NCBI GenBank assembly: GCA_021397845.1
Contig: CM038047.1
Span: 39,101,210-39,165,209, forward strand
DNA length: 64,000 nucleotides
Direction: 5' to 3'
Origin: Areca catechu
Taxonomy: Eukaryota; Streptophyta; Magnoliopsida; Arecales; Arecaceae
Position 1 is the stretch's first letter; the number at the start of each line of letters is the position of its first letter. Positions 23,650 to 35,230 of the stretch are shown here, in pieces. Under the pieces are notes generated by a model, which saw only the letters and a list, made by a program, of their open reading frames with translations, ran no database searches and was not told the origin of the DNA. Both the position numbers and the translations under genes were made by a program.

Positions 23650-25526
23650 GGAAAGCATTTTTTCTCATTTGATTTGTTGTGCATTGAACACTCCCAAAGT
23701 AATAAGAGGTCCCTAGTTGTTTGTTATACACGTCAATTCTTTTCAGTTTGTAGCTGAATTTGCAAATATTTTGGAAATTGAATGTTGCTGTTGTAAGTAA
23801 GGCGAGACCACAAGAGTAGTTTCATTTTAGAGAGCTAATTTTGTTGTTTTTTTTTTTTTTTATCATTTTATTTTGCCAGTTATCAAGCATGTGTAAATGC
23901 ATCTGGTGCTACTGAAGTTTTTAGATGGTGGATACTTTTTTTAAAAATAGCATGGATTAAGTGTAATATGCCTTCCTCATGAAATTGTTTAAGCTTTATT
24001 TATTATTGTTATGCTCTTACTTTAGACGAGCTAAATTCTCTCTCTGACCGATGAATCACTATGAATCCGTATGTTGGTAGATGTGAAATTTTTTTACTAT
24101 CTTATTATATGGAGAATCGTAAAAGTTTCAATTTTATAGAGAATTTTCCTGTTTGGCTTTTTGTCAGAGTCCAGCAATGTTAGGTTTCTTTTATTAGTAT
24201 GATTTAAAACCTCTAAGGGAGATATAATTAGGGATACCATGGGAATAAAAAAGGGTTAATAAAGCTGCTTTTGTTATGGTTATGATTATGATTATGATGT
24301 TAGAGTTAGGATTTTAACATGCTCTTGGATGAAAAGATGCTTACATTCTCATTATTAAAACTAGATAATTCATTATCTAACTATGAAATTCATTATAGGG
24401 TGCCAACAGATGCAACTTAACCGTACACGATTAAGAGCTAAAAGGCAGAAGTTGTTTTAAGCTTGTTGTGACCGGATGATTAGTGGATGGATCTGGAATG
24501 CATATAATTGATTTTTTTCAATGTCACAACTAAGTGGTAGAAACCACTCGGAGAGTAAATTCCTCGTGTCAAAAATCCTCTGGAAAGAGATTATTCAATA
24601 TCAACACAGATGTCTCAGAAAAATCAAGTCTGAACCAACACAGTTCTGATGCAATTTCTAGCTCCAATTATTTGCAACCAGAGCACTACATCTGAGGCAG
24701 TGTAAGAATGTCTGATGGCAGATTGTGCGAGGTGAATGGTACCAAACAATCCCAAATGCATTCATATACGTTCTGATATCAGATCGTCACAAAAGGAGCA
24801 TTTTTAATGTTACATTGTCAACATATAAACAGCAACATCATCTCCCTTATTCAATTCTAATTAGCTGTCGAACGGAACCATAACTGGACATCAAATAAAA
24901 ATAAAAATTGCTTCAGCCAAAAATGGAATCCCAATTGTCTCTTGAGATAGAGCCAATGCCATGGTCCTTTTATCCCAAGAGACATGGTCAGTTTACCAAA
25001 AGATGTGCATCAAAGATCACAAACTATATAGGCCATTCATTGGATTATGTCAGAGATCATTGGCCAGTAGAGAGCCGTTCACTCGGTGCTTTATTAGCTT
25101 GTTCCATGTAATCATGGTAAGACTGATGAAGAAAACAGAGTGAATATTTGGAGGTACTCACATGAAATAACCAAATTCAGAGATCAAGCACTAAGGGCAA
25201 TAAACACTACTTATGATTTTTTATAGAAACACAACAAGAAAAAAATAATCAATATGTTAAACAAAAGGATGACAGAAACACCAAAATGGTTTCCTTTCAC
25301 AGGAATACAGATTATACATGATAAGAATGGTACTGGAACATACAGTCTGAGTTAATATGTGCACTGTTTATCTACCAAAATAACATAATATATTTTGAAT
25401 GAAAGAAAAAGAATGGACAGCCAAGGCTGCAAAAGCAATTATGTGAACCAGAATTTGTTAGCCAAACAGTTGAATTAAAATGGTCTTAATACTTAAGTAA
25501 TGCACAAGCATGCACGATGACTTTCA
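23650..25526. other. 3' flank of MRS2 and intergenic DNA
   Basis: It contains the MRS2 3' UTR and an AT-rich intergenic stretch. I recognise no gene or repeat. The stretch continues beyond the copia insertion at 30518. Confidence 0.5.
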
Positions 25527-26578
25527 TGTTAGGAAAAGTGGATCGCAGTGGAATGGCCAAAGGATCGTAGAAGAAATGAAACAGAAAGTCTGAAAGATAA
25601 ATAAACAACAATCACAAGCAAACATACAGGGATTACGTGATTCGGAGTCTCTTGCTCTTACGTCTACGGTCGCACAGAATCAAATCTTTACTATCAGAAA
25701 TAAATACAGTAAATTATTATATAAGAGAACCCTTCCTAGATGCAAACCCCAGCCCACTACGAAGAAAAGAAGAAAGGATAAAACAATACAGGAGGAACCC
25801 TTGCCCTCTCTTTACCTTTCTCTCTCTTTTCTCCTTGTTTTCTCTCTTGGAAAACCTTGGACTGCTCTTCTTCTGGTTGCTCTTGGCTCTCTTTTTATCT
25901 CTGCAGGCTCTCAACACTGTGTTCTGCTCTCTGTCGGCTCACAGATGCTCTCTTGATGCAAAACTTGACGAGAAAATAGTCCAAACACAAAATAAAACAT
26001 CGTCTCAGAAGATCCTAAACCCTCAGGAAGCATCTCAGGTCGTTAGATCTGAGATCCACGTCTCAAATCACGTCCAAATCCAACTTAGAAAGATCCCGAT
26101 CAAGCCCAATCTCCTCCGAAACCATCTCAGTCATCCAATTAGGCGATCGGACGGTCCAAATCGCGAAGAAATCTCATGGACCGCGGTGGACCGCGAGAAA
26201 CCGGCGGGAAACGCTTGGGAAATGTCCCAAGTCGCCACCGCTCTGAGCTGGGCGGAGCCCACTCGCTCGCGCGCGCCTCGCCAGTGGGCCTAGGTCGCGC
26301 CCTGCACACCCGCATGTCGGGCCGGGCCACGCACCCGCGCACCCGCCAGCTCGCGTGCCAGGCCTGGGCTGCGCCCGCACCCGCCCGCCCGTGAGCCCGC
26401 CCGCCCGCCTAGGTCAGGTTGTGCTCCGCGCGCCTCCGCGCTTGGGTCGGGCCACGAGCCCGCCAGCGCCGTGGGTCGGGTCTACTACAAAATTCCTTTT
26501 TTTTCTGGTATATTTTCTGGTTTTTCTTTGGGCTTCTGGACTTCTGGGTCCTGGGTGGATATGGCTCCACACCCAACA
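25527..26578 (-). repeat. Copia LTR (left, 3' LTR)
   Basis: A 1052-bp repeat starting TGTTAGGAAAAG and ending CCCAACA. It matches 29412-30517. It includes a very GC-rich cytosine-run segment (about 26215-26480) that on paper gives long overlapping open frames on both strands with Pro/Arg/Ala-rich translations. I treat those as composition artefacts. Confidence 0.9.
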
Positions 26579-26699
26579 ACTCTTCTACTTGGAGACTTGG
26601 ACACCCAAACTTGCATCCACCTGAAACAAACTTCCAAAGAAAAATAAAAACCAAGTCATTATCCTATGCGGCACCTCTAATCAACTAGCTCTGGAGGCC

Positions 26700-27286
26700 A
26701 ATTGAGGCCATGCATGGCCCCAATTTCTCTGCATGGCTGTCTCTATCAACATATCTGCCTCGATGGTAGAATCTATGATCTCCTGTAGCTACAAGACCCA
26801 GCTCACTGTTGTCCCACCAGTGGTATACACATATCCTGTCATGCTCCTCCTAGTATTGGCATCACCACCTGAATCTTCTTTCTGTTGAAACCCTTCCACA
26901 GCTAACCTTGCCTTGTTACTCTTGCTACCATTGTGCTCTTCCTTGATCTTCTTAACCCACTTGTTATGCAGTGCTTTCTTTCCTTTCGGTAGTGTGCTAA
27001 GCTCCCGTGTCTGGTTCTTTATCAAGGACTGCCTCTCGTCCTTCATCGCCAGCTCCCACTTGATTGAATCTCCGCTCTCCATGGCTTCATCAAAGCACTC
27101 TGGCGCCCTTCCATCTGTCAACAGCAGATAATACAACGAGGGTGAATACCTGACACGTGGTTTCGGTGTCCTTGTAGAACTCCTCAGGTGAGGTGTCTCT
27201 GGCGTAGGTTCAAGATCTCTTGCTCCCCCGGCAATGTCTTCTTCTGTGATCTCTTCCAACTCTACTTGTTCCGTCTCCTTGTCTTC
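26700..27286 (-). pseudogene. Copia reverse transcriptase/RNase H, large internal deletion
   Basis: An open frame at 26789-27259 starts in the RT N-terminal region: ESGDSIKWELAMKDERQSL, ELSTLPKGKKALHNKWVKKI, then KARLAVEGFQQKE. It then jumps directly to DANTRRSMTGYVYTTGGTT, which belongs to the C-terminal RNase H. The polymerase palm with its YVDD box and most of RNase H are absent. The junction lies near 26880. The reading frame is kept across the deletion. Confidence 0.85.
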
Positions 27287-28060
27287 CTATCTTGTTCTGT
27301 CTGGAACACTCTGGTCCTTATACAAGCTTCTTTCATTAAGCACCACGTCCTTGCTCCTGATGATCTTTCTGTCCTTCTCACTCCAGAGCTTGTAATCGGA
27401 CTCATCAGTGCCATACCCGATGAAGAAGCACCTCTCTGACTTTTTCTTTGCATTGACATGTATATAGGAGACACAGTCGAAGACCTTTAGGTGAGATAAA
27501 CTTGCTGAATTTCCTGTCCACTCTTCTTCTGGTAGCTTGTACTCAAGAGGGACTGAGGGACTTCTGTTGATCAGATAGGCAGCAGTGCTAACTACCTCAG
27601 CCCAAAACATCTTGGACAATCTAGCATGGAGCCTCATGCTCCTGGCTCTCTTGTTCAAGGTCCTGTTCAAGCTCTCGGCTATCCCGTTCTATTGTGGCGT
27701 ACTTGGAATCGTCTTCTCCATCTTGATCCCATTGATTGCGCAGAACTCCTTGAACTCGATGCTGTCATACTTGCCTCCATTATCTGATCTCAAGAACTTT
27801 ATTTTCTGTCCAGACTCACTCTCCACCAGACTTTTCTACTTCCTGAAAGTGTCAAATATATCAGATTTATTTTGCAGAAAATAAATCCATACCTTTTTGG
27901 TGAAGTCGTCGATGAAAGTCATATAATATCGCGAAGCTCCAAATGATGCAATCGGGAAGGGATCCCACACGTCGGTGTGCACAAGCTCCAACTTTTTTAA
28001 TCTTGGTGCCCTGCCAATCTTGGAGAAGCTGACTCTCTTCTACTTTCCAAGAATACAATT
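27287..28060 (-). pseudogene. Copia integrase, interrupted
   Basis: The core region on the - strand is split over several frames (27867-28058, then 27670-27860). The C-terminal part (27287-27670) is well preserved: MNRTLNKRARSMRLHARL, MFWAEVVSTAAYLINRSPS, then GYGTDESDYKLWSEKDRKII, which are hallmarks of copia integrase. Stops in the core mean no functional enzyme. Confidence 0.85.
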
Positions 28061-28176
28061 CTCGTAGAAACTAATATCTGTTGTCTTCAAACTCGGTGCT
28101 TGTCCATCTTCAGCAATACTTGCATTCCTTTCTCTTTCATACGATCCAACCTGTAGTGCCACAACTCTGAGTCTAC

Positions 28177-28683
28177 CTATGCCAGTACCACTTCATCTCT
28201 GGTATTAGTAGTCATATACAGGGTACCCAACTTATTTTCTCGTGCTATCACCATCACACCTTTGATGATCTTCCAAGAGCCACCAACGAAAGTTGTATTG
28301 TACCCCTCTGAGTCCAGGTGCCCGACTGATATCAGGTTTCTCTTCAATCCTGGAACATGTTTGACATTCTTTAGCTTCCATACCGACTGATTCGGCATCT
28401 TGATATGAATATCACCTCTTCCCATGATGTCCAAAGACTCATCATCTGCTAGATGAACCTTTCCGAAATTACCAGCTATATAATTTCTCATATATTTCAT
28501 ATGTGAGGTAGAGTAAAACGAAGCACCGGAGTCTAGGATCCATGACTCCATTGGACTGTCCATGCTGAGAACTAATACATCTTCAATTATCTCAGTCGCT
28601 GCATTGACTGACTCTTCATCTGTCCCTTGTCCTTCCTTGCCTAGCAATTCTTTCTGATGTGCCCCTTCTTGCCGTAATGCCAA
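28177..28683 (-). pseudogene. Copia protease and GAG-pre-integrase region
   Basis: The open frame contains WILDSGASFYSTSHMKYM, the copia aspartic-protease motif with catalytic D-S-G. Next come GNFGKVHLADDESLDIMGRG and VWKLKNVKHVPGLKRNLISV, the region linking protease to integrase. The style is that of the Tnt1/Tork group. It ends at a stop (about 28177) before the integrase zinc finger. Confidence 0.85.
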
Positions 28684-29340
28684 CAGCCATCACCTTTCAA
28701 TCTTGACTGGCTCCTCTGCTTGGACTTGGATCTCCCACGGCCTTTGTTACGCTGTGTAGTTCTTCCTTTGCCTTTTTCAGTTACCAAGATAGACCCAGAG
28801 CTCCCTTCGATTTCTTTCCTCCTAATGTCTTCACTGAGAATCAGGTTTCAGACCTCTTCAAACTTCAGCTTGCTCGAGCTACAAGAACTACTCACCACTG
28901 TCACAGTTGTACTCCAGCTCTCAGGCAAAGACGATAACAGGATTAGGGCACGGACTTCATCCTCGAAGCTTATGTCAACAGAACTTAACTGATTAGTAAT
29001 CAGATTAAACTCATTGATGTGATCAATTATAAACGCACCTTCACTCATCTTCAAGTTGAACAGACGATGTATTAGATAAACCTTGTTGGAGGCCAAATGT
29101 TTCTCATACATGTTGGATAGTACCTATATCAATCCAACTGTCGTCTTCTCCTCCAGGATATTGAACGCGACATTCCTGACCAACGTCAGACGAATAACTC
29201 CTAAAGCTTGGCGATCCAGCAAATCCCAATCTATTTATGGCATCTCGACAGGTTTCTTCCCCGGTAGTGGTAGGTGAAGCTTCTTCCGGTACAGATAATC
29301 CTTGATCTGTATCTTTCAGAATCCGAAGTCTTTCCAACCA
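28640..29340 (-). pseudogene. Copia gag remnant with zinc knuckle
   Basis: Two frames together carry copia gag. The first part is 29104-29337. The second (28848-29111) has the typical LYEKHLASNK-like start (here MYEKHLASNKVYLIHRLFNL), then NEFNLITNQLSSVDISFEDE and LLSSLPESW. The nucleocapsid knuckle follows at about 28645-28690 and reads CWHYGKKGHIRKNC, where copia gags normally have C..C.K.GH....C. The second Cys is Tyr (28677-28679 region). A stop follows directly after the last Cys, so gag and protease are now in different frames. Confidence 0.8.
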
Positions 29341-29397
29341 AACCTGTTAATCTTGACCTTTCATTCATCTCCTGCCATGCTCCCACTCGAACCAGGT

Positions 29398-29409
29398 GCT
29401 CTGATACCA
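29398..29409 (-). other. Copia primer-binding site (initiator tRNA-Met)
   Basis: The - strand reads TGGTATCAGAGC two bases inside the 5' LTR boundary. This is the classic plant Ty1/copia primer-binding sequence. Confidence 0.9.
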
Positions 29410-29411
29410 GT

Positions 29412-30517
29412 TGCTAGGAAAAGTAGATCATAGTGGGATGGTGAAAGGGTTGCAGAAGAAACGAAATAGAAAGTCTAAAAGACAAATAAACAGTAAGCAC
29501 AAGCAAACATACAAGAATTACGTGGTTCGGAGACTCTTGCTCCTACGTCCATGGCCGCACAGGATCAAATCTCCACTATCAGAAAGAAATACAAGAAGTT
29601 ATTACACAAGAGAACTCTCCCTGGATGTAAACCCCAGCCCAATACGAAGAAAAGAAGAACGGATAAAATAATACAGGAGGAACCCTTGCCCTCTCTCTAC
29701 CTTTCTCTCTTTTCCCCTTGTTTTCTCTCTTGGAAAACCTTGGATTGCTCTTCTTCTGGTTGCTCTCGGCTCTCTTCTTCTCTATGTAGGCTCTCAGCAC
29801 TGTGTTCTGCTCTCTATCGGCTCACAGATGCTCTATTGATGCAAAACCTGACGAGAAAACAATCCAAATACAAAATAAAACATCGTCTCAGAAGACCCTA
29901 AACCCTTAGGAAGCATCTCAGGCCGTCAGATCTGAGATCCACATCCAAAATCACGTCCAAATCCGACTCAGAAAGGTCCCGATCAAGCCCAATCTCTTCC
30001 GAAACCATCTCAGCCATCCGATCAGGCGATCGGACAGTCCAAACCTCATGGACCGCGATGGACCGCGAAAAACCGGCGGGAAACTAGCAGAAAATGCCTG
30101 GAAACGCCCTAGGTCACTGTTGCTCTGAGCTGAGTCGAGCCCGCTCGCCTACGTGCGCCCCGTGCGCCAGTGTGTCGGGCCGGGCCGTGCGCCCACGTGC
30201 CTGCCCGCTCGCGTGCCGGGTTGCGCGCGCACCCGCCCGTGTGCCGGGCTTGGGCTTGGGCCTCGCCTGCACCCTCCCGCGCGCCCAAGCCCTCGTGCGC
30301 GCCTGCGCCCGCCCGTGCGCCTGCCTGCGCTCACCCACGGGCCTGGGCCGGGCCATGCTCTGCATGCCTGCGCGCTTAGGCCGGGTCGCGAGCCCACCTG
30401 CGCCGTGGGTCGGGCATGCTGCAGAATTCCTTTTTTTTTTTTTCTGGTTTCTTTTCTAGTTTTTCTTTGGGCTTCCGGGCTTCTGGGTCTTGGATGGATA
30501 TGGCTCCACACGCAACA
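29412..30517 (-). repeat. Copia LTR (right, 5' LTR)
   Basis: A 1106-bp repeat starting TGCTAGGAAAAG and ending CGCAACA. It is about 50 bp longer than its partner, mainly in the GC-rich module at about 30110-30410, where CCCGCCCGTG-like units differ in number and order between the two LTRs. Confidence 0.9.
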
Positions 30518-31431
30518 TTTCAGTCATATGTCACAGCTAAGATGGTAAAATCCCATGAGTTATGACATTCATCAAAAGAAACTTACAGGATTATGAAGCA
30601 TCCATTAAACAAACTGATCATCTGAGTCGTTTAATGAGTAATTGAGTATATAATTGTATGAAATCCAAGGATTAAGTATCTAGTGTTTGTCTGTGTGCCC
30701 TTCGTAAGAATTATCAGTTAACAAAAAGAAAATGTCTAATTCAATTGATTCTCAGAATTCGTTCCCACTCAATGCACTTGAATCTATACTTAGCACCGAG
30801 GATGAGAAAAAATTGACATACATAAAATATCATTTCTAATTGACAATTTTGAGAAAACAAATAGAAAAATAGTTATTTGCAACTTAAATTTTCAGCTGTG
30901 GAAGACCAAAGATTAAGATCAGCCTAGAGATATTGACAATATTATCGATGAACTGGTGCTTCAGATGTTTAGTGAACAATGGGGAATGGTGTGGTATCAT
31001 TTAATGAGAAAAGCAAGCTTCAGGCTAAATAAGACTTAACAGAAAATTGCTCTCATTGATGAGCGTATATATAATATCTGATTCAAAATTAGGTATACAG
31101 GATATTTTTTCAATGAAGAGAATAAAAATTAGAAGGCCTCAAAAATTGTAACTTAGGAAGGTAGGAAAACATCCGAATTTGGAATATTTGATAGAATTAA
31201 AAATTTATCAGATTTAGAATAAAGACTTGGTTGATTTTTCATTGATCTTAACGTAACTTAAATACATGAAACTTGACGGATCTTATTCAGGGAAACTAAC
31301 GGACTCATCAAAAAGAACATTGAAAGACCAACTTCTTCTTCTGAAAGCTATCAACTCCGTTAAATAACATTTGAAGTTGGAATGATCAACTAAGGGAACT
31401 ATCAACTTCATTAATAACTAGTAATGGACGG
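30518..31431. other. AT-rich stretch between the copia element and G1
   Basis: No gene is recognised. The part just left of G1 (about 31250-31431) could be the far end of the second copia relic that resumes at 41855 on the other side of G1, but I found no matching LTR to prove it. Confidence 0.35.
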
Positions 31432-32112
31432 TGTTATACCCTAACGGCTCACCGTCAAACTGAACCGGCCGGCTCCTGCTGAGGTCTGGTCTACTGCTCC
31501 CCATCGAAGGTCCGACCCACCGGAGTAGAGCTCCAATGGCCCGCTCATGTCGAGGTCTGGCCTACTGCTCCCCATCGGGGGTCCGACCCACCGGATTAGA
31601 GGTCTGACGGCCCGCTCCTGCTGAGGTCAAGCCCACTGCTCCCCCTCGGGGGTCCGGCTCATCGGACTTTCCTTCCCGCTCGGCGTCCGACGGACATGCT
31701 TCAAGACTAGAGGGTTCCAGAAATCCCTTTCTGTTACAACGGACTCCTGCCACATCAGCGATACTGTTCCACTACTCCCACGATGCTGTCCTATCCAGAC
31801 GCCACATGGTCACTCCCCATATTCTCCTAGGGACAGATTGGTCTTTTTCAGACTCCTCCCTAACAAATTTTGGACTGTTCCGTGCCTATATGGTCCCTGG
31901 GAGACCCCGTTTTGAGCTAAGGACTCTCTTCCCTCTCCTTAAGCTATCCCTTTGATTTCTCCATTCTGTTGCCTTCAAGCTCCTGCTAACTTAGGCATCG
32001 GAGGGTCTCCCGCCAGAACACCACCGACACCTTGGGGACTTTGTTGCAAGTCTATCGGGTGAGGAGAGCTCCAGCACATCCTACCGAACCCGGCCTAGAA
32101 GTCGCCGCAATA
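31432..32112 (+). repeat. G1 5' LTR
   Basis: A 681-bp repeat starting TGTTATACCC and ending CGCCGCAATA (CA mutated to TA). It contains internal near-repeats of a CCGACGGCCCGCTCCTG / GAGGTC module at about 31455-31680. Its TATA region reads CCTATATGG, shortened relative to the 3' LTR. Confidence 0.88.
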
Positions 32113-32114
32113 GA

Positions 32115-32131
32115 TTGGCGCTAGAGGAAGG
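32115..32131 (+). other. G1 primer-binding site region
   Basis: TTGGCGCTAGAGGAAGG lies 2 bases inside the 5' LTR. The same CGCTAGAGGAAGG is found at the equivalent place in G2 (about 54763-54778, - strand). I cannot assign the primer tRNA with certainty. Confidence 0.65.
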
Positions 32132-32184
32132 GGGGCTCCCGCAACCTTTCTCTAAAAGGAGGAATCCATCCGCCCAGCCAAGCA

Positions 32185-33440
32185 ATGGCTAAGGGAAGAG
32201 CTCCAAGCGCCACCGCCAGAAGAGGTCTTCCCTCATCCAGGTCCGAGGGACCTCCTCAAGAAAATGAAGCCACCGCCATCGTCGCTGAGCCTACCATTAC
32301 TTTGGGACTGTAGCAGTTCCGGATGTTAATGAACCACATTGAAACGCTAACCACCGCGGTTCAACGCTTCCAGGAGATGGCTGACAATTGACAGCAACCG
32401 CCAGCCGCTTCCTGCACTAATCCTCCTACTTCTACTGAGGGGAACTGATAGCCAGAGGTCTACCAGCATTGTTCTCTTGCCGTCGCAGAGCCTCGAAAGT
32501 CTTTCGGCGCCCGCGCCGATGGCAAGAGGGCGAGATCTGCCTTGCCTTCCTACACTGAATCCATTCATGCTGGCGTTCGGCTTACCGCCGAACTCCCGAG
32601 ACACTACACCAGCAAGATTCTGCACATAGAGGAGCGCATTACAGAAATTGCTAACCGGCAGAAGGCCGAGGGGGGGCAGGTATACGATTCCCGTCCCCCA
32701 TTCTCCGATGAGATCTTGGCGGAGATGATTCCCCGCCATTTCAAAATCCCTCAGGTAGACCCTTACGACGACACCACTGACCCGCTGGACCATCTGGACA
32801 CTTACAAGGCCCACATGATGGTGCAGGGTGCCTCTGACATCCTTCACTGTATCACATTCCCAGCAACTTTGAAGAAGACCGCTCGAATGTGGTTCAACAC
32901 CATCTGACTAAGTATAATTCACTCTTTCTCTCAGCTCAAAAATCTTTTCCTCTCCCATTTCAGGACATGCAGTCGGACTCTGAGAAACACCGATTGCCTC
33001 TTCCTTGTACTGCAAAAGGAGGGAGAGACCCTCCGGGATTACATGGCCCGCTTCAACTCAGCGGCCATGGAAGTCTCGGATTTGAATGAAGTGGTGGCTA
33101 TGTCAGCCTTCAAGCGGGGGCTCCGCTCGTCCAGGCTTACTTTCTTTTTCGACAAGAGGTTTTTGACAAGCTACAGTGAGCTACTGGCCAGGGCGTAGAA
33201 GTATATCCTGGCGGAAGAACAAGCGGCCAGCCAATGCCAGGCAGAGGGGAGGCTGGCTCCCAAGAGGCGAATCGACAAGGCTCCTGAAGTTCGACCTCTG
33301 AATGAAAGTAGCCGGTCAGCCCAGCACCGAAGTCCGAAGCTGAAGGACTTTCCCAGGAGGTTCGAGACCTACGCGCCCCTCTCCCTTTCGAGGGAGAAAA
33401 TCTTCCTGGAGATCGAGAACGAGACCTTCCTTTAGAGGCC
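32185..33440 (+). pseudogene. G1 gag (capsid region), interrupted
   Basis: It starts MAKGRAPSATARRG at 32185, as does G2 (MAKGRAHNTF). In-frame stops follow within 50 codons. The capsid core at 32542-32907 reads PPFSDEILAEMIPRHFKIPQ, YDDTTDPLDHLDTYKAHMMV, then KTARMWF, matching the retrotransposon gag family (G2 has the same block at 53650-54135). A stop at 32905-32907 precedes a stretch with HSFSQLKNLFLSHF and a GETLRDYMARFNSAAMEV segment. The product would have formed the virus-like particle. Confidence 0.85.
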
Positions 33441-33447
33441 CTAACCG

Positions 33448-34195
33448 ATGAGAGGCCCCGCTGCATACAGAAACAAAGATAAATTCTGTCGGTTCCACAA
33501 GGACCGTGGGCACAGCACCGAAGAATGCCAACAGCTGAAGGATGCCATTGAAGACCTCATCCGGAGGGGGTACCTGTGCAAGTATGTCCGACCCCATTGG
33601 GATCGGGCCAAAGCCTCAAATGCCATAAACCCTCCAGAGGAGGCGGAGCTTCCCAACCAACGGCCGATAGGTAGGGACATCGGCATGCTACATCGGCAGT
33701 CCGAATGGAGCTATAGAGATGATCCAGACATTGTCAAGAGGCTGAGGGGCTCCAATGCAATCACCTTCTCCGATGAAGACCTCCTGGAGTTCCATATTTT
33801 TGAAAATGATCCTGTAGTCGTGTCGGCAGTAATTGCCAACTACGATGTAAGAAGGATACTTATTGATAATGGAAGCTCCATGGAGATATTATTACTGTAC
33901 GATGCTTTTGTGAGAATGAACTTATCTAGGTCCATGCTGTAAGAATCCCCCGCGTCGCTGACAGGCTTCGGAGGTAATTCTGTCAGAGTTGAAGGGGAAG
34001 TAGTTCTTCCCGTGATGATTGGGACGGAGCCTTTTCAGAAAACTCTCCCCATCAACTTTGTGGTCATCTGAACGACCTTGGCTTATAATGCCATTTTGGG
34101 CCGACTGGCCCTCAATAAATTCTGAGCCATCGTGTCCACTTATCACCTGTTGGCGAAGTTTCCAATCAGGAACCGGTTGGAGTTATGAGGGAAGA
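33448..34195 (+). pseudogene. G1 gag C-terminus and aspartic protease
   Basis: The frame carries a single CCHC-like knuckle variant CRFHKDRGHSTEEC, then a linker rich in charged residues. The protease motif RRILIDNGSSMEIL has catalytic D-N-G where D-T/S-G is usual in retroviral-type proteases. G2 has the same D-N-G (about 53030-53045), so this is a family feature and not a mutation. The frame stops at 33940-33942; the continuing protease (GFGGNSVRVEGEV-like region) is broken by further stops. Confidence 0.8.
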
Positions 34196-34499
34196 CTGTC
34201 GGATGGCTATACAGTGTTTAACTATTTTGAACCAGCAATCAGAAGGCCGTCCTACACTGGAGCAGCTTGACCCAAGGGCTGAGGCTGACGGTCATGGTCA
34301 ACCGGATGAGAAAATCCTATTTGTCCCCCTCCAGGAGGATGAACCCACCAAAGTTCTTCATATCAAAAGCTCCCTCAGTGAAGACCTCAAGTCAGAGCTG
34401 ATCGGCTTCCTTAGAAGTAACGCCAATGTTTTTGCTTGGTCGGTGTCGGATATGCCAGGCATACAGTCGGACATCATCACTCACTAGCTCAAGGTGGAT

Positions 34500-35230
34500 T
34501 CGGCCTATAGGCCCGTTCGGTAAAAGAAGAGCAGCTTCATCGCTGAAAGGTAGAGAGCCATCGATGAAGAAGTAAAGAAGCTCTCCGACGCCGGCTTCAT
34601 CAGGAAAGCTTACTATCCTGAATGGCTAGCAAATGTTGTCATGATAAAAATGGCTAACGAAAAATGGAAGATCTGTGTAGATTACACTGACCTCGATAAG
34701 ACTTGTCCGAAGGACAGTTTTCCCCTGCCAAAGATCGATCAACTGGTGGATGCTACGGCCGGCCACCAGCTTCTTAGCTTTATGGACGCCTTCTTTGGCT
34801 ATAACCAAGTCATGATGCACCCGGAGGACGAAGAGAAGACTGCCTTTGTCACCGATAAAGACCTATGCTGCTACAGGATGATGCCTTTTGACTTGAAGAA
34901 TGCCGGTGCCACCTTCCAAAGACTGATCGACCGAGTGTTCGAATGGCAGCTAGGCAAAAATATGGAGGCCTACGTGGACGATATGATAGTAAAGAGCCTC
35001 CATGAGGCCAACCACATCAAGGACTTGCGAAAATCCTTTGACGCACTCAGGCACCATCGGATGAGGCTGAACCCCGCGAAGTGTACTTTTGGGATGACTT
35101 TGGACAAGTTTCTCGACTTCTTGGTTACACAGAGAGGGATTGAAGTGAACCTTGACAAGATAATAGCTATCATTGAGATGGTGCATCCGACCAACAAGAA
35201 GCAGGTATAAGAGCTCACAGGCCGAATTGC
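34500..35230 (+). pseudogene. G1 reverse transcriptase
   Basis: The longest open part (34641-35210) contains WKICVDYTDLDKTCPKDSF, then SFMDAFFGYNQVMMHPEDEE, MMPFDLKNAGATFQRLI, and the polymerase box AYVDDMIVKS with both Asp residues intact. Upstream at 34500-34640 the fingers region (RAIDEEVKKLSDAGFIRKA) is broken by stops. A stop at 35208-35210 separates it from the connection and RNase H region (ELTGRIAFLSHFISRS). Confidence 0.88.

Larger units (their letters stand above)
25527..30517 (-). mobile_element. Ty1/copia LTR retrotransposon (Tork/Tnt1-like), internally deleted
   Basis: The LTRs at 25527-26578 and 29412-30517 are direct repeats with TG...CA ends. They are flanked by a perfect 5-bp target duplication TTTCA (25522-25526 and 30518-30522). 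Next to the right LTR the - strand reads TGGTATCAGAGC (29398-29409), the primer-binding site complementary to initiator tRNA-Met that is used by plant copia elements. The interior (2.8 kb) runs gag, zinc knuckle, protease, integrase, then a truncated RT/RNase H, in the copia order. A full element of this group has roughly 4 kb or more of interior, so over 1 kb is missing. Several stops and frameshifts make it inactive. Confidence 0.9.

Noticed and set aside
26139..26400. Overlapping open frames on both strands in the copia LTR, Pro/Arg/Ala-rich
   Set aside because: They lie in the GC-rich LTR module that is repeated at 30110-30410 and vary in frame between the two LTRs, so they are composition artefacts.
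33832..33880. D-N-G protease motif as a disabling mutation
   Set aside because: G1 and G2 share it, so it is a feature of this family and not decay of one copy.
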